Source of the DNA: Eumeta japonica
Lineage: Eukaryota; Arthropoda; Insecta; Lepidoptera; Psychidae
Length of the DNA stretch: 64,000 nucleotides
Reading direction: 5' to 3'
NCBI GenBank assembly: GCA_005406025.1
Contig: BGZK01000146.1
Span: 62,001 to 126,000 of the forward strand
The position numbers and the translations under genes are program-made. The notes under the pieces are model-generated. The model was not told where the DNA came from. It made no database searches and saw only the letters and a list, made by a program, of their open reading frames with translations. Each line of letters opens with the position of its first letter. The first letter of the stretch is position 1. Of this stretch, positions 35,171 to 49,004 are shown piece after piece.

Positions 35171-37712
35171 GAGTAACAGTCTCAAAACGTACTTTCCACA
35201 ATGCCCTTATTTTATTTTGTCAGTCAAAGACTATAATTTAAAATTGGACATCCAATTTATGAATTACGTTACAATGTTCCCACATTGTTGTGATTAAAAA
35301 ACACAATTAATAATTGGATCTATTCGTTATTATTGTCTTACAAGAATAAATACAATATTAATCCACGCAGTGACTATTAAAGCGATGTCCTAAAAAACCT
35401 AACCTAACCTAACTCTCACTATTTAAAAACTATCCCTAATCTTGAATACTATATCCAAATAAAATGAAAATGACTTTTAACCATTCACATGTATTGCTCA
35501 ATAAAGTGAAAACAAATCCGACACTATTTTATAAGCAGAAGTAAATTTTTTTTGTAGATAACTGTAATTTTACGCGTCGTTTTATTCCATACTAGGGACT
35601 ATCAAAAAACCTTAATTCTCCATTGGCATCAAGAAGCCTAATATATTTTTTTTAATAATGAGATAGGCATTTCTTCTGCGTGTTAAAAAATATTTATTTG
35701 ATATTTACATTTAATTAACTAATTATTTTGATATATACATAACGCAGAACATTATCAGAACTAAATTTAAATTTAAATTAACTTCATATCGCAAGAGGCT
35801 GTTTATTTTCTATCGTAATGCCTAAGTAGATAAATCACTTTATTTCCTCTCCTTAATTAACAATTTCGAAGCGACTTTCCATCACAAAGCAACTTTTTTT
35901 AATCGCCTTTTTAATTACACGCGATTAAATAAAATTTAATTAAAATATGTCGCAGGCAAACAGATCTCGGGCCCGTAACTCCACTCGTATGATTAGAATT
36001 ACTTTCTGGGGCACGTAATTATAACGAAATTGCGTCACACATGTAATATGAGATGAAAATTAAAACACTGAGTTTTAATACAATAATTAAGGTAACTACA
36101 TAAGATAAATTATATTGAATTTTATACGCTCAATTTGTTCACATATTCCTTTGTTTATGAAAGAAGCTTATCACCTCGATACTTTTTCTAGTTTGTTCAT
36201 TACTAGTATTTCTATTGTATACTTTGAATAAAAGTATACAATAGAAGAAAATTGAAATTTGACATAAAACGTATCCAAAATAATTGCCTAAAATTCAAAT
36301 TATGAAGTAGAAAATATCGTAAACAGGCATTAGTCATCTTTCTGAATTTGTATGACTTAATTTTGGCGAAATATTTGAGCGTAAAACAAATATTTTGGAG
36401 ATTTAATTTTAGCTTACTTGGAAGCAGTTTTTGTTTCTTACTGTATAACGATTGATTATTGCATTCTTTCAAATCAACGCTCTATTATAACATTTTTCGT
36501 CGGGTAAACAAATCATATTAAACCTCATACAAATAAGCGTGACGAAATTGATCAAAAATCTGATTTTAATAAAACTAATTGTATTTCACATGACAATTAT
36601 TATTGAACAATAAAAATACACTTATAGTAGCGAAATGCAAAAGAGCGCGTACATATTTTGACTTGTTGACATAAAACAAAGACCGTTGAAGTTTTAGTAT
36701 ACTACTCGTAAGTGATCTAAAGGTAGAACAAATATACATTGTATTAAATTTCGTCATTAGAGATATTGTATTAAAGTTCATCTTCAAAATGAATTCTCAA
36801 TCGTTTATTTTCATATAGTAGGTATGGAGTATCGACAAAAGCACCTTAGAAAAAAATTGTACTTGTAAAAGCTATAGCAGACCGTAATCTGTACTGTATT
36901 AAACTTATTTTAAAAATCCGATCGGATGAACGATTATCATCAATACAAAAGCCAAATTAGTAGGGTTTTTTTGTCTGTCTGTCTTTATCTCAATCGTACA
37001 CGACAATTAAAGGACTGGATAAATTTCCACGAAATTTAACACGATTCTAGTAATACTGTGGATTGACATCGTATATATTATTTTTCCCCGTAATCAATAC
37101 AATTCTTACAAGGTAAACTATTACAGGTAATTTTCACTGTTGAAAGTAATATGTTACTAAAGTCTTAATGGGTATTAACTTCTAGTCATATAAGGAGAAA
37201 AATGTATCCCAAAATTCTAAATGGTTTCTATACGAACCAACACAAAACAAGAAGAGATTCTGAACTGACACACGACGTTTTAGTTTAACTCAATTTCACT
37301 GTGTGAGTAGAAGTAGGTGGCCCCTTTCAACATATCTAAAATGTCTCACCATGTGGTACTATATTACACAATCACGAGAGGCCGTTTAATGTATAAAACG
37401 TGAAGAAATTAATTGTATTTTCACGCGGGTACAGCTGTGGCCGAAAGTTCACAGTATGTAAAGATTAAATAACAGCTATCTAGATAAATATAACAAATAT
37501 TTTTTTAAATTTCAAAACTTTATTTAAAAGAATATAGAGAACAAACTAAATTAACTACTTTACAAGAAAATTATCATTTAGTGAATAAAAATGAATTTTT
37601 ATTTATTACACACAAAAACAAATAAGTTGTAAGTGGCAAATAAGTTAAGTAATAATCTATATTAAGATTAACAAATACAAGATTGTAAACACCTATATAT
37701 ATATACAAACAT
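35171..37712. other. Intergenic, no gene seen
   Basis: AT-rich. Three CCTAA units at 35398-35412 match the insect telomere repeat in reverse, but are too short to call an interstitial telomere. Two more occur at about 41921. TTTGTCTGTCTGTCT at 36970 is a simple tail. Confidence 0.4.
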
Positions 37713-37724
37713 ATGCTCATAATG

Positions 37725-39190
37725 TCCAGTTCTAAAGGAAAGGTTAAGGTAAGAGAATCCGCTTCGTCAATGAAGTTATCCAGTAGTGCACCGATAGCGC
37801 GACCCAAGGCAACGAGGTCGCTTCTATCGCAAATAATAGCTAATACATCTGCAATATCGAGGCAGCCACTGTTCTTGTTAGAGCCGACACACCCCAAATC
37901 TTTGGACGGTACCACAAATAAGGTGCCTGTAGAAATGACGGAGGGGTCACCTAATATGTCAGTGGAAGCCGAAACAAGAATAAAGACCTGGGTACAGGCA
38001 GACAGCACGCTGACCCCAACAGTATATGATAACGACTTTCGTACGATTTTCAGAGGAAAGATGAATATTGTACATATGGAGGCCTACAATATGAGAAGTG
38101 ACCTGGTGGCCTTTGATGAGGAACAGGCGGAGCGTATGGAAGGATCTAAGTATATCACCCCCTCGTACGACCCGATAGTGATCACTGACCGATACACGAG
38201 CGTTGCGCTGAAGAAGAAAATCCTGGAAATGGGAAAACCGTCATTATCAGATCTAAAGTTTCCGGCAGTAACCTAGAATACTGGGTGGTGCCCGATATAA
38301 AATAGATCGATGGAGTCCCAGGCTGCGGCGAAACAACATGAGTTGTGAAGCACTTCGAAATAAGGAGGGACGTTGTCCTCACCACAACACGTGAAGCAGT
38401 AAGTGACTTTAGAAAGAAACCATCAAACCGATTGGGAGCCAACATAATAAACAAAATCAGAAAGATGGCGTCCGTCTTGGTAAATGGCTTCCGGGGACCA
38501 AAGAGTTGCGAACGGTTGATCGTAGATGAAGCCCTCATGAGCCATTTCGGTGCCATTGTTATGGCCACATGGCTAGCAGACGCAAAAGAGGTTCTTCTGA
38601 TGGGTGATGTCAACTAACTCCCATTCATCCACAAGCTGAACCTCTTCGAGATTGAGAACATTCGATCAAACCTGGAGGCGATGGTCACGAAGGAATTGTT
38701 CTGCACATACAGGAATCCTATGAATGTAGCGTATGCCCTTAACTAGGTATACAGTGGCATATACTCATCCAAGACTCAGGTCCAGTCATTACAGCTGGAG
38801 ATACAGTGACGCGAACATCCCGAAGAATCTTTCTAACACACTCTACCTAACACACACAGGAAGAGAAAGAATCTCTTATCGCCCAGGAATTTGGGAAGGG
38901 GGTAGGAACCCGCGTCTTGACTATACACGAAGCATAGAACCTAACATCCGAGGGGACCGTCATCGTGCGGACCACGGCGAAACTGAAACTACACGACAGT
39001 ATATTACACGCCGCGGTGGCGATAACGCGCCACACGGACGACGATGAGAACGCTGTCGGCAGGTTCATCAAAAGTGCTTTGGCTGCCAGTGACTAAAGAA
39101 TTAAAGACAACAATATCAAAATGTCTATCCGAAATAGAAACAAGATGGTCAGGGAAGTCCTAGAAGTAAAACAATGCGGATCTTCCAAAT
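37725..39190 (+). pseudogene. Endogenous viral element: RNA virus superfamily 1 helicase remnant
   Basis: This is a non-functional copy of part of the replicase polyprotein of a plus-strand RNA virus. Superfamily 1 helicase motifs appear in order: a Walker A-like GCG.TT at 38321-38338, a Walker B DEA at 38525-38533, a motif III GDVN at about 38603-38614, a TYRNP-type motif IV at about 38706, and C-terminal helicase words in shifted frames between about 38830 and 39090. The upstream 180 codons (from 37731) are open and probably the region preceding the helicase. Breaks include a stop at 38274, a frameshift before the helicase, TGA at 38339, TAA at 38615, TAG at 38743 and further frameshifts. 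The Walker A lysine position reads Glu. Affinity is with the alpha-like virga/nege/beny-type group (inference). No flanking viral genes are seen. Confidence 0.75.
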
Positions 39191-39309
39191 AAAATCCATT
39201 CTATACTAAAACTCCAGTATCAGTGATCACACTATACGAAGTATTTACAATGTACCTAAATGAAGAAGCTTATATAAGATCTAATTATAGGACGAAAAAC
39301 TAAAAAAGA

Positions 39310-40135
39310 AAGAAAAATAATCAGCACTCGCTGATTATCGGACGTCCTTGGACCCTCTAAAGACACCATACATCGACAATTAAAATCATTGGGCAAGACC
39401 TATAAAAGTTGTCGAGTAGTGCTCCACAAATTTAAATGAGATCCAAGCAAAACGTCGTGTAGAAGTATGCAAAAAGCTCCTTGTCCTGCCGAAAGATGAT
39501 CGTTTCATTAAAATCAGCTTTGTCACTTGCGCTGAAAAATATAATTATTAAAAAAAAATCAAATATAGAAACTCAGTGGTTAGACAAAAGACCAGTATCT
39601 GAACCCGTATTGAAGAGAGATCGATGTGAAAGTTTTGTTACGTGTCTGATGGAATTATGAAGGTTTAGTTGTACTTTGAAATAATTCCAGATGGTTGAAC
39701 TACAATTGCCAAGTGATAGTGAACAGTCGACATGAATACATAAGATTTTATCACAGATATACCCAGGCCTAGTAAACAGAAAACAAATGCTCCTACATGA
39801 CAATACTATACTACACCATGTACTGCGAAAGTTACATGGGACAAGATCGAAGAACTTGATGGTATTTAACTCCATTTAATTATATCTAGAATTTAGTCCG
39901 AACCTCGTTCCGTCATTTTATTATTGATACAAATCCATGAGCAATTATTTCGTGGAAAACAAAATTGAGTTCAAAGGAGATGTTGATAATGTAGTGTTGC
40001 AATTCTTTGCATCTGAGCCTGAGATAATGATTTTCCGAAGCTCTCACAGAGCTCGTTAAACGTTAAGACGGTGGGCTATACTTTGAATATTGAAGTTTTT
40101 TTATGATTATTTAATAAAAAAACGAATATTAAAAA
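39310..40135 (+). pseudogene. Degenerate mariner transposase, copy 1
   Basis: Across shifting frames I can read, in order, mariner landmarks: a helix-turn-helix end (ST.HR.L.SLGK.YKS), EIQAKRRVEVCKKLL, a VTC.EK word near the first catalytic Asp, QWLDKRPVSEPV, YPGLVNRK, LLHDN near the second Asp, and a C-terminal SMSNYFVENKIEF.GDV followed by FFASEPE. Many stops and indels break it. It begins about 120 bases after the last readable viral-helicase sequence. Terminal repeats were not identified. Confidence 0.8.
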
Positions 40136-40169
40136 ACGACATTATTTATGAGGCTCCTTAAAACATTAC

Positions 40170-40720
40170 TAGCTTTCGATCGCCGCTTCGCCCGCGTGGG
40201 TACAATTCTTTCATATTTTATTTACGGTCTATCACGCTGCCAACCATAATCCTAATCTCTGTCCCGCTTTCGATTGCGACCCCGATCCATTTGGATTTTT
40301 AATTCGGGTCCGAATTTGATATTTTGCGTCGAATGTAATGCATTAAATTAACCCATACTGATATTCTTACAAGGAAAACACCCGTCTTGCCCCTAAATTG
40401 TTTTATTATGAAAAGATTTCGCTCCCGATCTCGATCGCGGTCGTGTCCGCAATCCCAAGTCTGGACCGGTATTTATCCTTACCCGCTCTTGGATATTGCT
40501 GTCAGTTATTAATAACGAATCGGTATAAAATCGGTTGCTGATTCAAATGTCTTTAAAAGTGTCCTTACTGACTTAGTGGCCGACATCCACAGCCTGCTAG
40601 ATTTTATCTAAACCGAAGGCGGAGTTGTCATTTTTAAAGTTGGTTTTTCGGAGTCGATACCGGAACCAGAATCGAACTCGTCGTGGTTCATGAGCATGTA
40701 GCACGTCTATAATTAGCTTT
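40170..40720 (+). mobile_element. Pyrimidine-rich interspersed repeat, copy 3
   Basis: The head is CTAGCTTTCGATCGCCGCTTCGCCCGCGTGGG, followed by degenerate GATTGCGACCCCGATCC-type words and a second cluster near 40410-40450. Same family and orientation as the copy at 21752. Confidence 0.6.
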
Positions 40721-43700
40721 TTTTAAGCATCATTACAGTAATCACCCACTACTATTTCAATTTTATCTCTTATACATACATATATACATTCAAAAACTCG
40801 AGAATGATCATGAAATAGGTCACGTCACGCCTATTCAAGAAGTCATACAAAAGTTTTCTGCCCCTCGCGCTCCGCCGGTTGACTTCCAGCACAGAAGTGC
40901 CTCAATTGACAGACAGGCAGTTTGGAGGCACTATCGAGCGCGCATGAAAACCACAGTTTAAGAGTTCCCCCAATTACAATTTATTTTTATTTTCCACTCA
41001 GAGAAAACTTTAGCACTGCGTAAAGAAGCCAAAAAAAGTTCAGGCTTACTTAGCCCAATTTGGTCTTTTTGTTTGGCCTCTAGCATATAATTTTAATAAA
41101 TTTTACCACTGAACAAATTTTAGACTACCTTTAGTTATTTTCGTCAATAATATAGCAGACGTGACGCAGTTTATTATAACGAATACCAGTCGAAAGGAGA
41201 CTTTTTATGTATACTAAACGTATATACTAATGTATCTAAATAATATTAGGTGTATTAGTATACAAGTACCAATAGATATCGCGCGTGGAGCGAATACTTA
41301 GATTTCAAAGCCTGAAATAAAATAACGTAATGGCACCGCCAGTGCGAGGGCATTCTCATTTAGAGGGCGCGTGCTGGACTTCAGGTATAGCTACATTTCG
41401 TTTTTTCACACATACAGGTAACTATAATTTAAAAAAATTTGAACGTTGTCGGTATCGTATGAGATGCTAGACATGATAGATTTGAAGCTGAACATATTTT
41501 TTGTATTAAATGTAACACACAGATAATTATTTATTTATGGTTAATCATTAATAGTAGATATGAAATTTCAAATCTCTCATAGTAACGTCAACGGAAGGTG
41601 TCTATGGAACCATCAGACCACGATGTTTTTTGTATATTCTCTCTCTATAAAAGTAATTGAAACAATTTCATATCTATTCCCCAAATATGATATTCCGCTT
41701 TGCTATCTTATATTATTTTAATTCATAGCAAATGCCGCTTATTAAAAAGGTTATTAAATTTTCATAAATAATAAATCGAAATTTTATTCGTTATTAATAC
41801 ACTGAAATTGACACTTATGAATTAAAAAGAACATATTATCGCAAGTAATTGTAGAGCGCGCTTCATGCATTTATTATGGGAAATTAATAATCAGTTATAG
41901 CTCTACAATTGATAATAAACCTAACCTAACTAATATCACCCTCTGTTTTTAAAATAATCAAAGTTAAAGCTCGGCAAGAGAAGGTACCAAAGTATGAGTT
42001 ACTTAAGGCGTCTTTGTAGTCATACCGTCTACACAGGTAAATGCCGCTATGCATGCTACACAAATCCGCGTTATCGCCGTTATGCAGCAACGAGAGAAGC
42101 TTTTAAAAGACTACTGCATAGATATTCACCCATATGTGTACATCGGAAGCGAAATATACAATTTTAACTAACGATGTTTGTATGAAAGTTTCGATAACCA
42201 AAGAAAGTAGTAATTTGATTACTTAGTGAATGCTTCATTAACTTGTAACACATATTATTGTTAATAATATAAATTTAAAATATAATACAATAATATTTTC
42301 TAAGTGTTAAAAGTATCAATTAACTTTTTAGACAAATTAATGAAATGTAAAAAGTTAAATAAAAGTCTGAAAACTTTTAAGAAAAATGCCTAAATTATAG
42401 TGTAGTACAACTTGTCCAGAAAAAAAGTGTGCTTTTGTTTTTTGCATTAGTCTGTTTTGCGATATTGGCAATCGCAAATTTCATTTTACCATGTGACCTT
42501 TATTTTCAATGGCGTACTAAAATAATCGAAAGGTTTTGCGTAGAAAAAATAACCATTATTTCTTTAAATACTTACAATAAATAGTATTGAAATATTATTT
42601 TTGCAACAAATATTTAGCTATTAAAATTAAAAAATAAAATTGGTTGCCTGTAAAGTCGGTATACGGGCGAAAGTTTTACGTGACAACGACTTTGAGTGGT
42701 AAAATCATTTTAATGTGAATATTCATTCATATAGTAGGAAGAAGGATGAAATAATAGTAACAATTTAAAACATTTATTTATACAAAGAGTTATATTTAAA
42801 ACATTAATTTATACAAAGAATCTCGAATTTCATATTAACAAAATTTTATTTTTACCTTTACATACATACGTATTTATATACAAATATACATACAATAACT
42901 TGCAATACATTTGCGTACAATGAAACAGCGTTTACTACAACTTAACTTGTTCCTATCTGAGTGGAAGGGACGCGTGCTTTCACTTTTTATGTCTGTCTCT
43001 CTCGCTCTTAGGCGGGCTAACCATGCCAGTGGAAGGGACGTGCCTCTCACTCGCTCATTGTGAGCGCATAACGCATTTTCTTGAAGTGTCACCCGGCAAA
43101 CCAATTTATAAGACGTTGTCACGTCAAAATTATTGCATATTTCTACAATGTTTGAGTGCACAAAACGACATTGTGACACACACAACCGACCACGACGAAA
43201 TGTGGTCTATGTCACTAGCGCCAGTTGCTCGAACAAGGCGATCTTAAGGAATATATCGTGAATTTGTTATAAGCATTGGCCATCTCGCAAAAGTATAATA
43301 CTTTATTTCTTAGATACGAAAGTGTTATTCGTGTATAAATATTCACTTTATCAAAGACGTCAGACTTAGTACGTCTGCGCATCCAACATGCTGAATTCAA
43401 TCTTTAAATAAATTCATTGAACTGCTTATATTTTCTATAGTAAAAAGGTTTACATTTTGCTGAAAATTTTCATAATTTCATCTATGGCGAAGGTTGGAAT
43501 TTTTTGTGATTGCTTATGTGAGTTTTAACGGTACAGAGTCCGCCGCAACATGCAGTAGATAACATAAATTTTGTTTCACAGAGAAATAAATGAGATAAAA
43601 AAATAAAAAAAAGAAAAATGCTATCCGCCATCCGTAATGGAAGTAAATTTCGCTCTCTTCCTTACAATATACAAAATTGTATTATGTGAATGAAAACAAA

Positions 43701-44743
43701 AATTTCCCAAAATTACGCCCTATCATTTAAAAGCAAGGCCGTTTATATACATAGCCCATAGTCCAATAGCCTGCGGCCCTATACCCGACTCTCCTCCCCA
43801 CAATAGTGGGACCCCAAAGAAGAGTCATAAATTTATAAATATATACTATATGTTTAAATATATACTAAATTTATAAATATATACAGAATATTTATAAATT
43901 TAGATGTAGACATTTTTAAATATACAAACATAAAAAAAAATTATGAAAAAAGGAAAATAAGAAGAAAATGACTGTTATTTACAAAACTTTATTCCACAAA
44001 ATTCCATCATAATTCATTTCTCAATTTTTGATAATTAAACTTAGTTATAATATTATCATAATAAAGTTTGTCCAAAATGTCTGATACACTATACATTATT
44101 GCAAGATAATTTAATTTATTATTTGACATCGTACTTCTACGTTCATTTTATAAAAGCTTTAAAGCGGAAAATGACCTCTCGCCTTTACAACTGCAACCAT
44201 TATTGGCGATAAAGTACAGAAAATTGTCCATCTCTATTTAAATTTCTCTAACAGTTCAATCAATTGATAAACAATGTACAATCATTCTGTGTATCTTATA
44301 AAATTTAAATTAAAATTGCTGTCATTAATATTCATATGATTTACTTGACAAAACAGTCAGCTAACAAATAAGACTACTCTATAGGATTAGCGGGTAAATT
44401 TGAATTTAAATAAATTTGGAATTCATAATGTCTCAATTAATGATGTAATTAAATTTATATTTATAAGTAAAAGTGATTCTGTACGGGTTAACGCCCAGTA
44501 TGTTACCAAATTTAAAATTATAAAGAACCCTTATTTTAGAATAGGGCCCCAATTTATTTTTAGGTCTAAGGACCCCTGATAATGGAAGACGGTCCTGTTT
44601 AAAAGTTATTCAATAAAGAAGTCAACGAAATAGCACTTACTGAAATTTTGAAAATTTTAAATGGCCACGATTTCTTAACTGACCGGCAGCTTTATTCATT
44701 TTCAGATTTGACCTAGGTGGTCGCCCGAAGGATAAATATATAT
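40721..44743. other. Intergenic, no gene seen
   Basis: Mostly AT-rich. Two less AT-rich pieces lie at 40800-40990 and 41270-41400. Near 42960-43060 the word GTGGAAGGGACG occurs twice, about 68 bases apart, with CTCTCACTCGCTC-type sequence. The open frames around 42874-43247 overlap on both strands and look accidental. Confidence 0.4.
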
Positions 44744-45330
44744 GCTAGCTGGCGCGGCAGACGTTATTCTGCACTTTCTTGTGCTTGTGGGTGACTTGCC
44801 CGTATAGTTAATGCCCATAGTTACATCAGTATGGACGTGAAATTATTTTTTTTTTTCTTGTGTATCAATCAATGTCAATTTCAATCCGGGTCTGGTTTTC
44901 AATTCCGATCCCAATCACACTTTTCCGATTTCGCTACAAATCACAGTTTCTAACGAATCCGGGGAAAATTTTAAAATAAAATATGGCTAATATTACTTGA
45001 GGATAGCATAGCTTTCTATAAAAAAAAAAATTTAATTTTAGGAAATTTTATGGTAATGAAAATGAATCTATATATTAATTTGGTTGAATAATACAAATAC
45101 ATGGTCTAAGTCGGGGACGAACCCTAATAGGCATAACACTACTATGAAATATCCCACTCACACTTTGAATTTCTATTCCCTTTTACACTCATTTTCGACC
45201 TCTCTTCTAGGAAATTATAAGGGTGTGTTCATCATGATTCCAATCCCGCTCCTCGTCCTTGGTGTCGTTTTTGATTGTGGTTCCACTTTTAATTCAAATT
45301 CAATAAATTGTCCCATTTTAAGGGCTTTTT
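44744..45330 (+). mobile_element. Pyrimidine-rich interspersed repeat, copy 4
   Basis: It starts GCTAGCTGGCGCGGCAGACG, a frequent lepidopteran non-LTR end. It then shows CCGATCCCAATC and CCAATCCCGCTCCTCGTCC words in two clusters (44880-44940, 45235-45300). The 150-codon open frame at 45084-45536 falls within and just after it and is not a gene. Confidence 0.5.
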
Positions 45331-48300
45331 TTTCACTTAGGAATTTTAAACATTATCGCATCGTGATCTGTTCAGCCATTCTGAAGATCCCCGGACAAAC
45401 GGACAGGCGTATAGATACAAAGGGTTATTTTCTTTCATACAAACCTTGTTCTGACAATAACGAACACAACAAAAAAACAAATTATTCAATTTGGTACAGT
45501 CGTTCTAAAGTGCTGCGCGAACATACATTTTGCTGATTCATTTTTGTTTATATAGATTTACATATACTTTTAAACTGATGATATTTTCAGAACCTACTCG
45601 ACTACTGAGAACATAATATGATAAGATTTTTAAAAGTTCCGCCATAAAGCCAAATACAATGGTTAGATCTACAGAAGAGTGTAAATACGTAATCCTAAAC
45701 TCTAAAAATAAGTATTTCTGCAAACAGCACTTGGCGTATTTATTTAATCTCAAATGCATTAATGCATTTGCTTCAAGGAGTTCGTCGGACTTTGCATTGA
45801 TAAAACTGGCACCAGACTTCATATTAATAATTTGTAAATTGAAGAATCGTATAATTACTCATAGAATAATTTTGTCAATAAGTTGCAAAACACATTTGTC
45901 ACATATTGAAATTAAAATTTTCACTTTATCATTAGAAAAATGTAGCTCTTGGTGTAGTTCAGAAACTAGGTATTTTTTATACAAATCTTTTATGAATACA
46001 GTTCTCAACAATATAAAGCAGATTTTATACAAACGACGACAGACACGATATCAGACTATATTCGCTCGACAGGTCAATATACACGTTTATAAGTTTCGAG
46101 CTGCCAAATAAATAAAAAAGGTAAAATAAAAAATGTGCTAGCAAAATAAGAAACACGTTCATATTTCTAATAAAACGCTATTTGAAGTCCGTGACACGTT
46201 TGATTTGAATAGCTGCAAAGAATATTGGAATGTGTTTACAGGTTATATTTTTGAACATTCTTATACCGAAATAAATATGGTAATTCCCGCCCTTGTGGTT
46301 GTTTATGAATACTGCGCATTATTTTACATATATTCATAGATAATTAAATTTAATATTGATGTAGAATGTAAATCCGAGTGTTATTTATTATACATTTGGG
46401 CAATTGACTTTCATGAAATAATTCGCAACTACATTTTACTCGTTTCAAAACTAGAACCTCCCGCAATAAATATATCCACTTTAAATATTCACCCCATCAC
46501 AAACTGATGTAATCCGCGCCAAACGCCTAATTGAACTGTCATAGCGAGTTTTAAGAAGATATTTTGTTTATGATCGTTTGACGGGAGCCGACTTGGATAA
46601 CGGATATGAAAGGTTAGATTACACCATCGCCCGGGACGCGCGCCCGTCCATAACTTCTTTATCGTTTAGCAGAAACTCTTCCTCGATACCAGGCCAAGGG
46701 AAACGTTTTCCAAAAAAAAATGCAGTTTCTAACAAAAAAACATTGGTTTGTTCTTACCGAGATATAGAATTCCATAATTAAAAAAAAAAAATGAACATTC
46801 CAAACCTAAATTTCACTCCACATTTTAAGGAGTGAATTAAAATATCCTGTCTTATTGAAAGATGGATCTACAGCGAAAATATTTTCGCATAATCATTTCA
46901 TACGATCTCAAATGTCGACTAAAAGCAGGAGAGTCATCTGAAAGACTTTAGTGGGATTCAAAGACAAAAGCCCTTCTAAAGCTATGAATACTCAAGAACA
47001 AATGTAGGCTTACACGTACCTATAAACAGAATGGCGTCGTTTTGCAATTCATTAACGGCGTAAATAATAAATATTTTCTAACAAAATGAAGGATCATTTA
47101 AATAAATATTTATTATGTTTATTTATATTTACTAAATATAAGCTTTAGTTACGAAATTTGTGTTTTATATTTTCATATGCTGTCTTCAGTTTTATATAAA
47201 ATGTAGTTATATAGTTGCTACCTACTATCGCCTTGGTTGCTTATAATTGAGACATCAATTATTTTATATTTAGACTCCATTGTTAATTGTGACATCGTGT
47301 GTCTTGGTAGCGATCTATTAAGAAAATTAATGTTTTACGCTCGTTCAACGAATGTAATTTTGGCAGACCAAGAAAGAAATGTTCGGTATTTTGATGGCTG
47401 TTGTAGAAGAAAACACGCTCACAATAACAAATTCATTGAAGGGAGTAGACGATTTACATACTAAGAGATTCGACATATACTGCACATTATATTTATAAGG
47501 TTACATGAGGTTCTGCGCATCTTTGCTTAAAGAGGATATAACTTCATGCTAGGTACCACACGATCAAATGCAGGCTCAGAAGCAGGTGAAAGTAGGCTCG
47601 TATCATCATGAATTTATCAATATCATCCAGAAATGAAACATCAGATGAACCGATATCTACCAAAACGACACCAAAGTACCAAAGAGAAGTTCAGGCAAAG
47701 TTTTGATCGCAAGTTTTTTTCTTGAGGGGTAGTCTTACGAGATGAGAGAAGCATCAATAATCTCAGTATGTTACTAAATATTTTACAGAAAATGTTCGTG
47801 CTGTGAGCAACAGTAACCGAACTCCGACTTCCATAGGCTACTGCGTCACCACCACACCGAGCCCGCACACCCGGAGCTCAAAATATATTTTTTTTAATAG
47901 CACACCGATTTAAGGGAGAAAAAGAAGAAACTTGTATGTGACCCTCCTTACAGTCCCGATTTTGCACCATCTTACTCTAACTCTGTAATTTTAGGCATTA
48001 TAAATCGTGGCTAGAAGAAGAACAAACTCGAGTTAAAAATTATTATAATACGTTGTAGGTAGATAAAGTTATTTCTTTTCAATTAGTAGTAATTATGCGA
48101 CAATACTTTAAGTCTTGTACGGAGTAGAAAAAGCACGTAGTTCGCTTTTAAATTACCTAAGCAATTGTGCGATATTGATTACTAGTGCATTCATCTTCGT
48201 ATAAGCTACTATTGTTGTGTTTACGTAAATGTTTTTATGATTTTTAGTAAGTTTTATTTCCCATTTTATGACATATTTATCAATTATTGCGTCCTATTTT

Positions 48301-48524
48301 TATCGTAAAACTAGTATAACGTATAAATTCTAAGCGTCACAAGTACCCGCTCGAAAGTCAGCTAGTGGAACACAATTTGAACTATTCCAAATCATTAAGT
48401 GCTTTTAAACAAATGACGCGATTTGCGTGTGTTTCATTTGCTTATCTCCCAGTATAGACAACATAATAAACATTTTAATAGCAAAGGTTTAGATTTCCAG
48501 TGTTTAGGTAGGTAAACAATGCAG
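45331..48524. other. Intergenic, no recognised gene
   Basis: A 150-codon open frame at 45659-46111 (+) starts with ATG but is Lys/Ile/Leu-rich in AT-rich DNA, has a competing open frame opposite, and shows no motif. I do not call it a gene. A piece at 47640-47880 is less AT-rich and unidentified. Confidence 0.4.
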
Positions 48525-48650
48525 TTCTTCACCGATAACGCTGCCGGTTACGACTACATTCCCGGTTATATTCTTGGTACCGAACCCGGCCTCGCACTCT
48601 ACTTCGATCTTGGTTTTAATCTTGATTCCGATTTCGATCTCCTATGGGAA
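48525..48650 (+). mobile_element. Pyrimidine-rich interspersed repeat, copy 5 (fragment)
   Basis: Short run of GGTTACGACTACATTCCCGG and CTTGATTCCGATTTCGATCTCC words like the other copies. No GC-rich head is present. Confidence 0.45.
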
Positions 48651-49004
48651 AAAAAAAGAAATTCATTCTGACTTCACACACGAGAAGCTGAGAGCAAAAA
48701 CTAGTGTATACTAAAACCTGGTCAGATGATACATTTCCATACTAAAAATAGTCTGAGTGGGATCAAACATTTTTAAGCTACAAGTGCTAGCTTTATTTTT
48801 CTTTAGATATCATGGCACTATAAATATTGCTATTAAAACCCTACTTCATCGTAGATAACCTAAATGAATAACATCTGTCCAGATAACTTAATAGTGTAGT
48901 AAAAAAGAATTATAAACATCGTGTCGTGCTTCTCAAACTATTTATAGCGTACGAAAAGAGAGAAACAAACAGATTGAGTGACGTTGTGTTTTATAATATG
49001 TAAG

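Noticed and set aside
35398..35412. Interstitial telomere
   Set aside because: Only three CCTAA units, within chance or simple-repeat background.
37574..38008. 144-codon minus-strand frame overlapping the viral fossil
   Set aside because: The viral helicase reads on the + strand through the same bases, so this is a shadow.
38182..38613. 143-codon minus-strand frame
   Set aside because: Shadow of the helicase segment.
45084..45536. 150-codon frame with hydrophobic stretch, considered as a small membrane protein
   Set aside because: It overlaps the pyrimidine-rich interspersed repeat and has no homology-like motif.
45659..46111. 150-codon ATG frame
   Set aside because: AT-rich composition, open frame also on the other strand, no motif or splice context. 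Left as unsupported.
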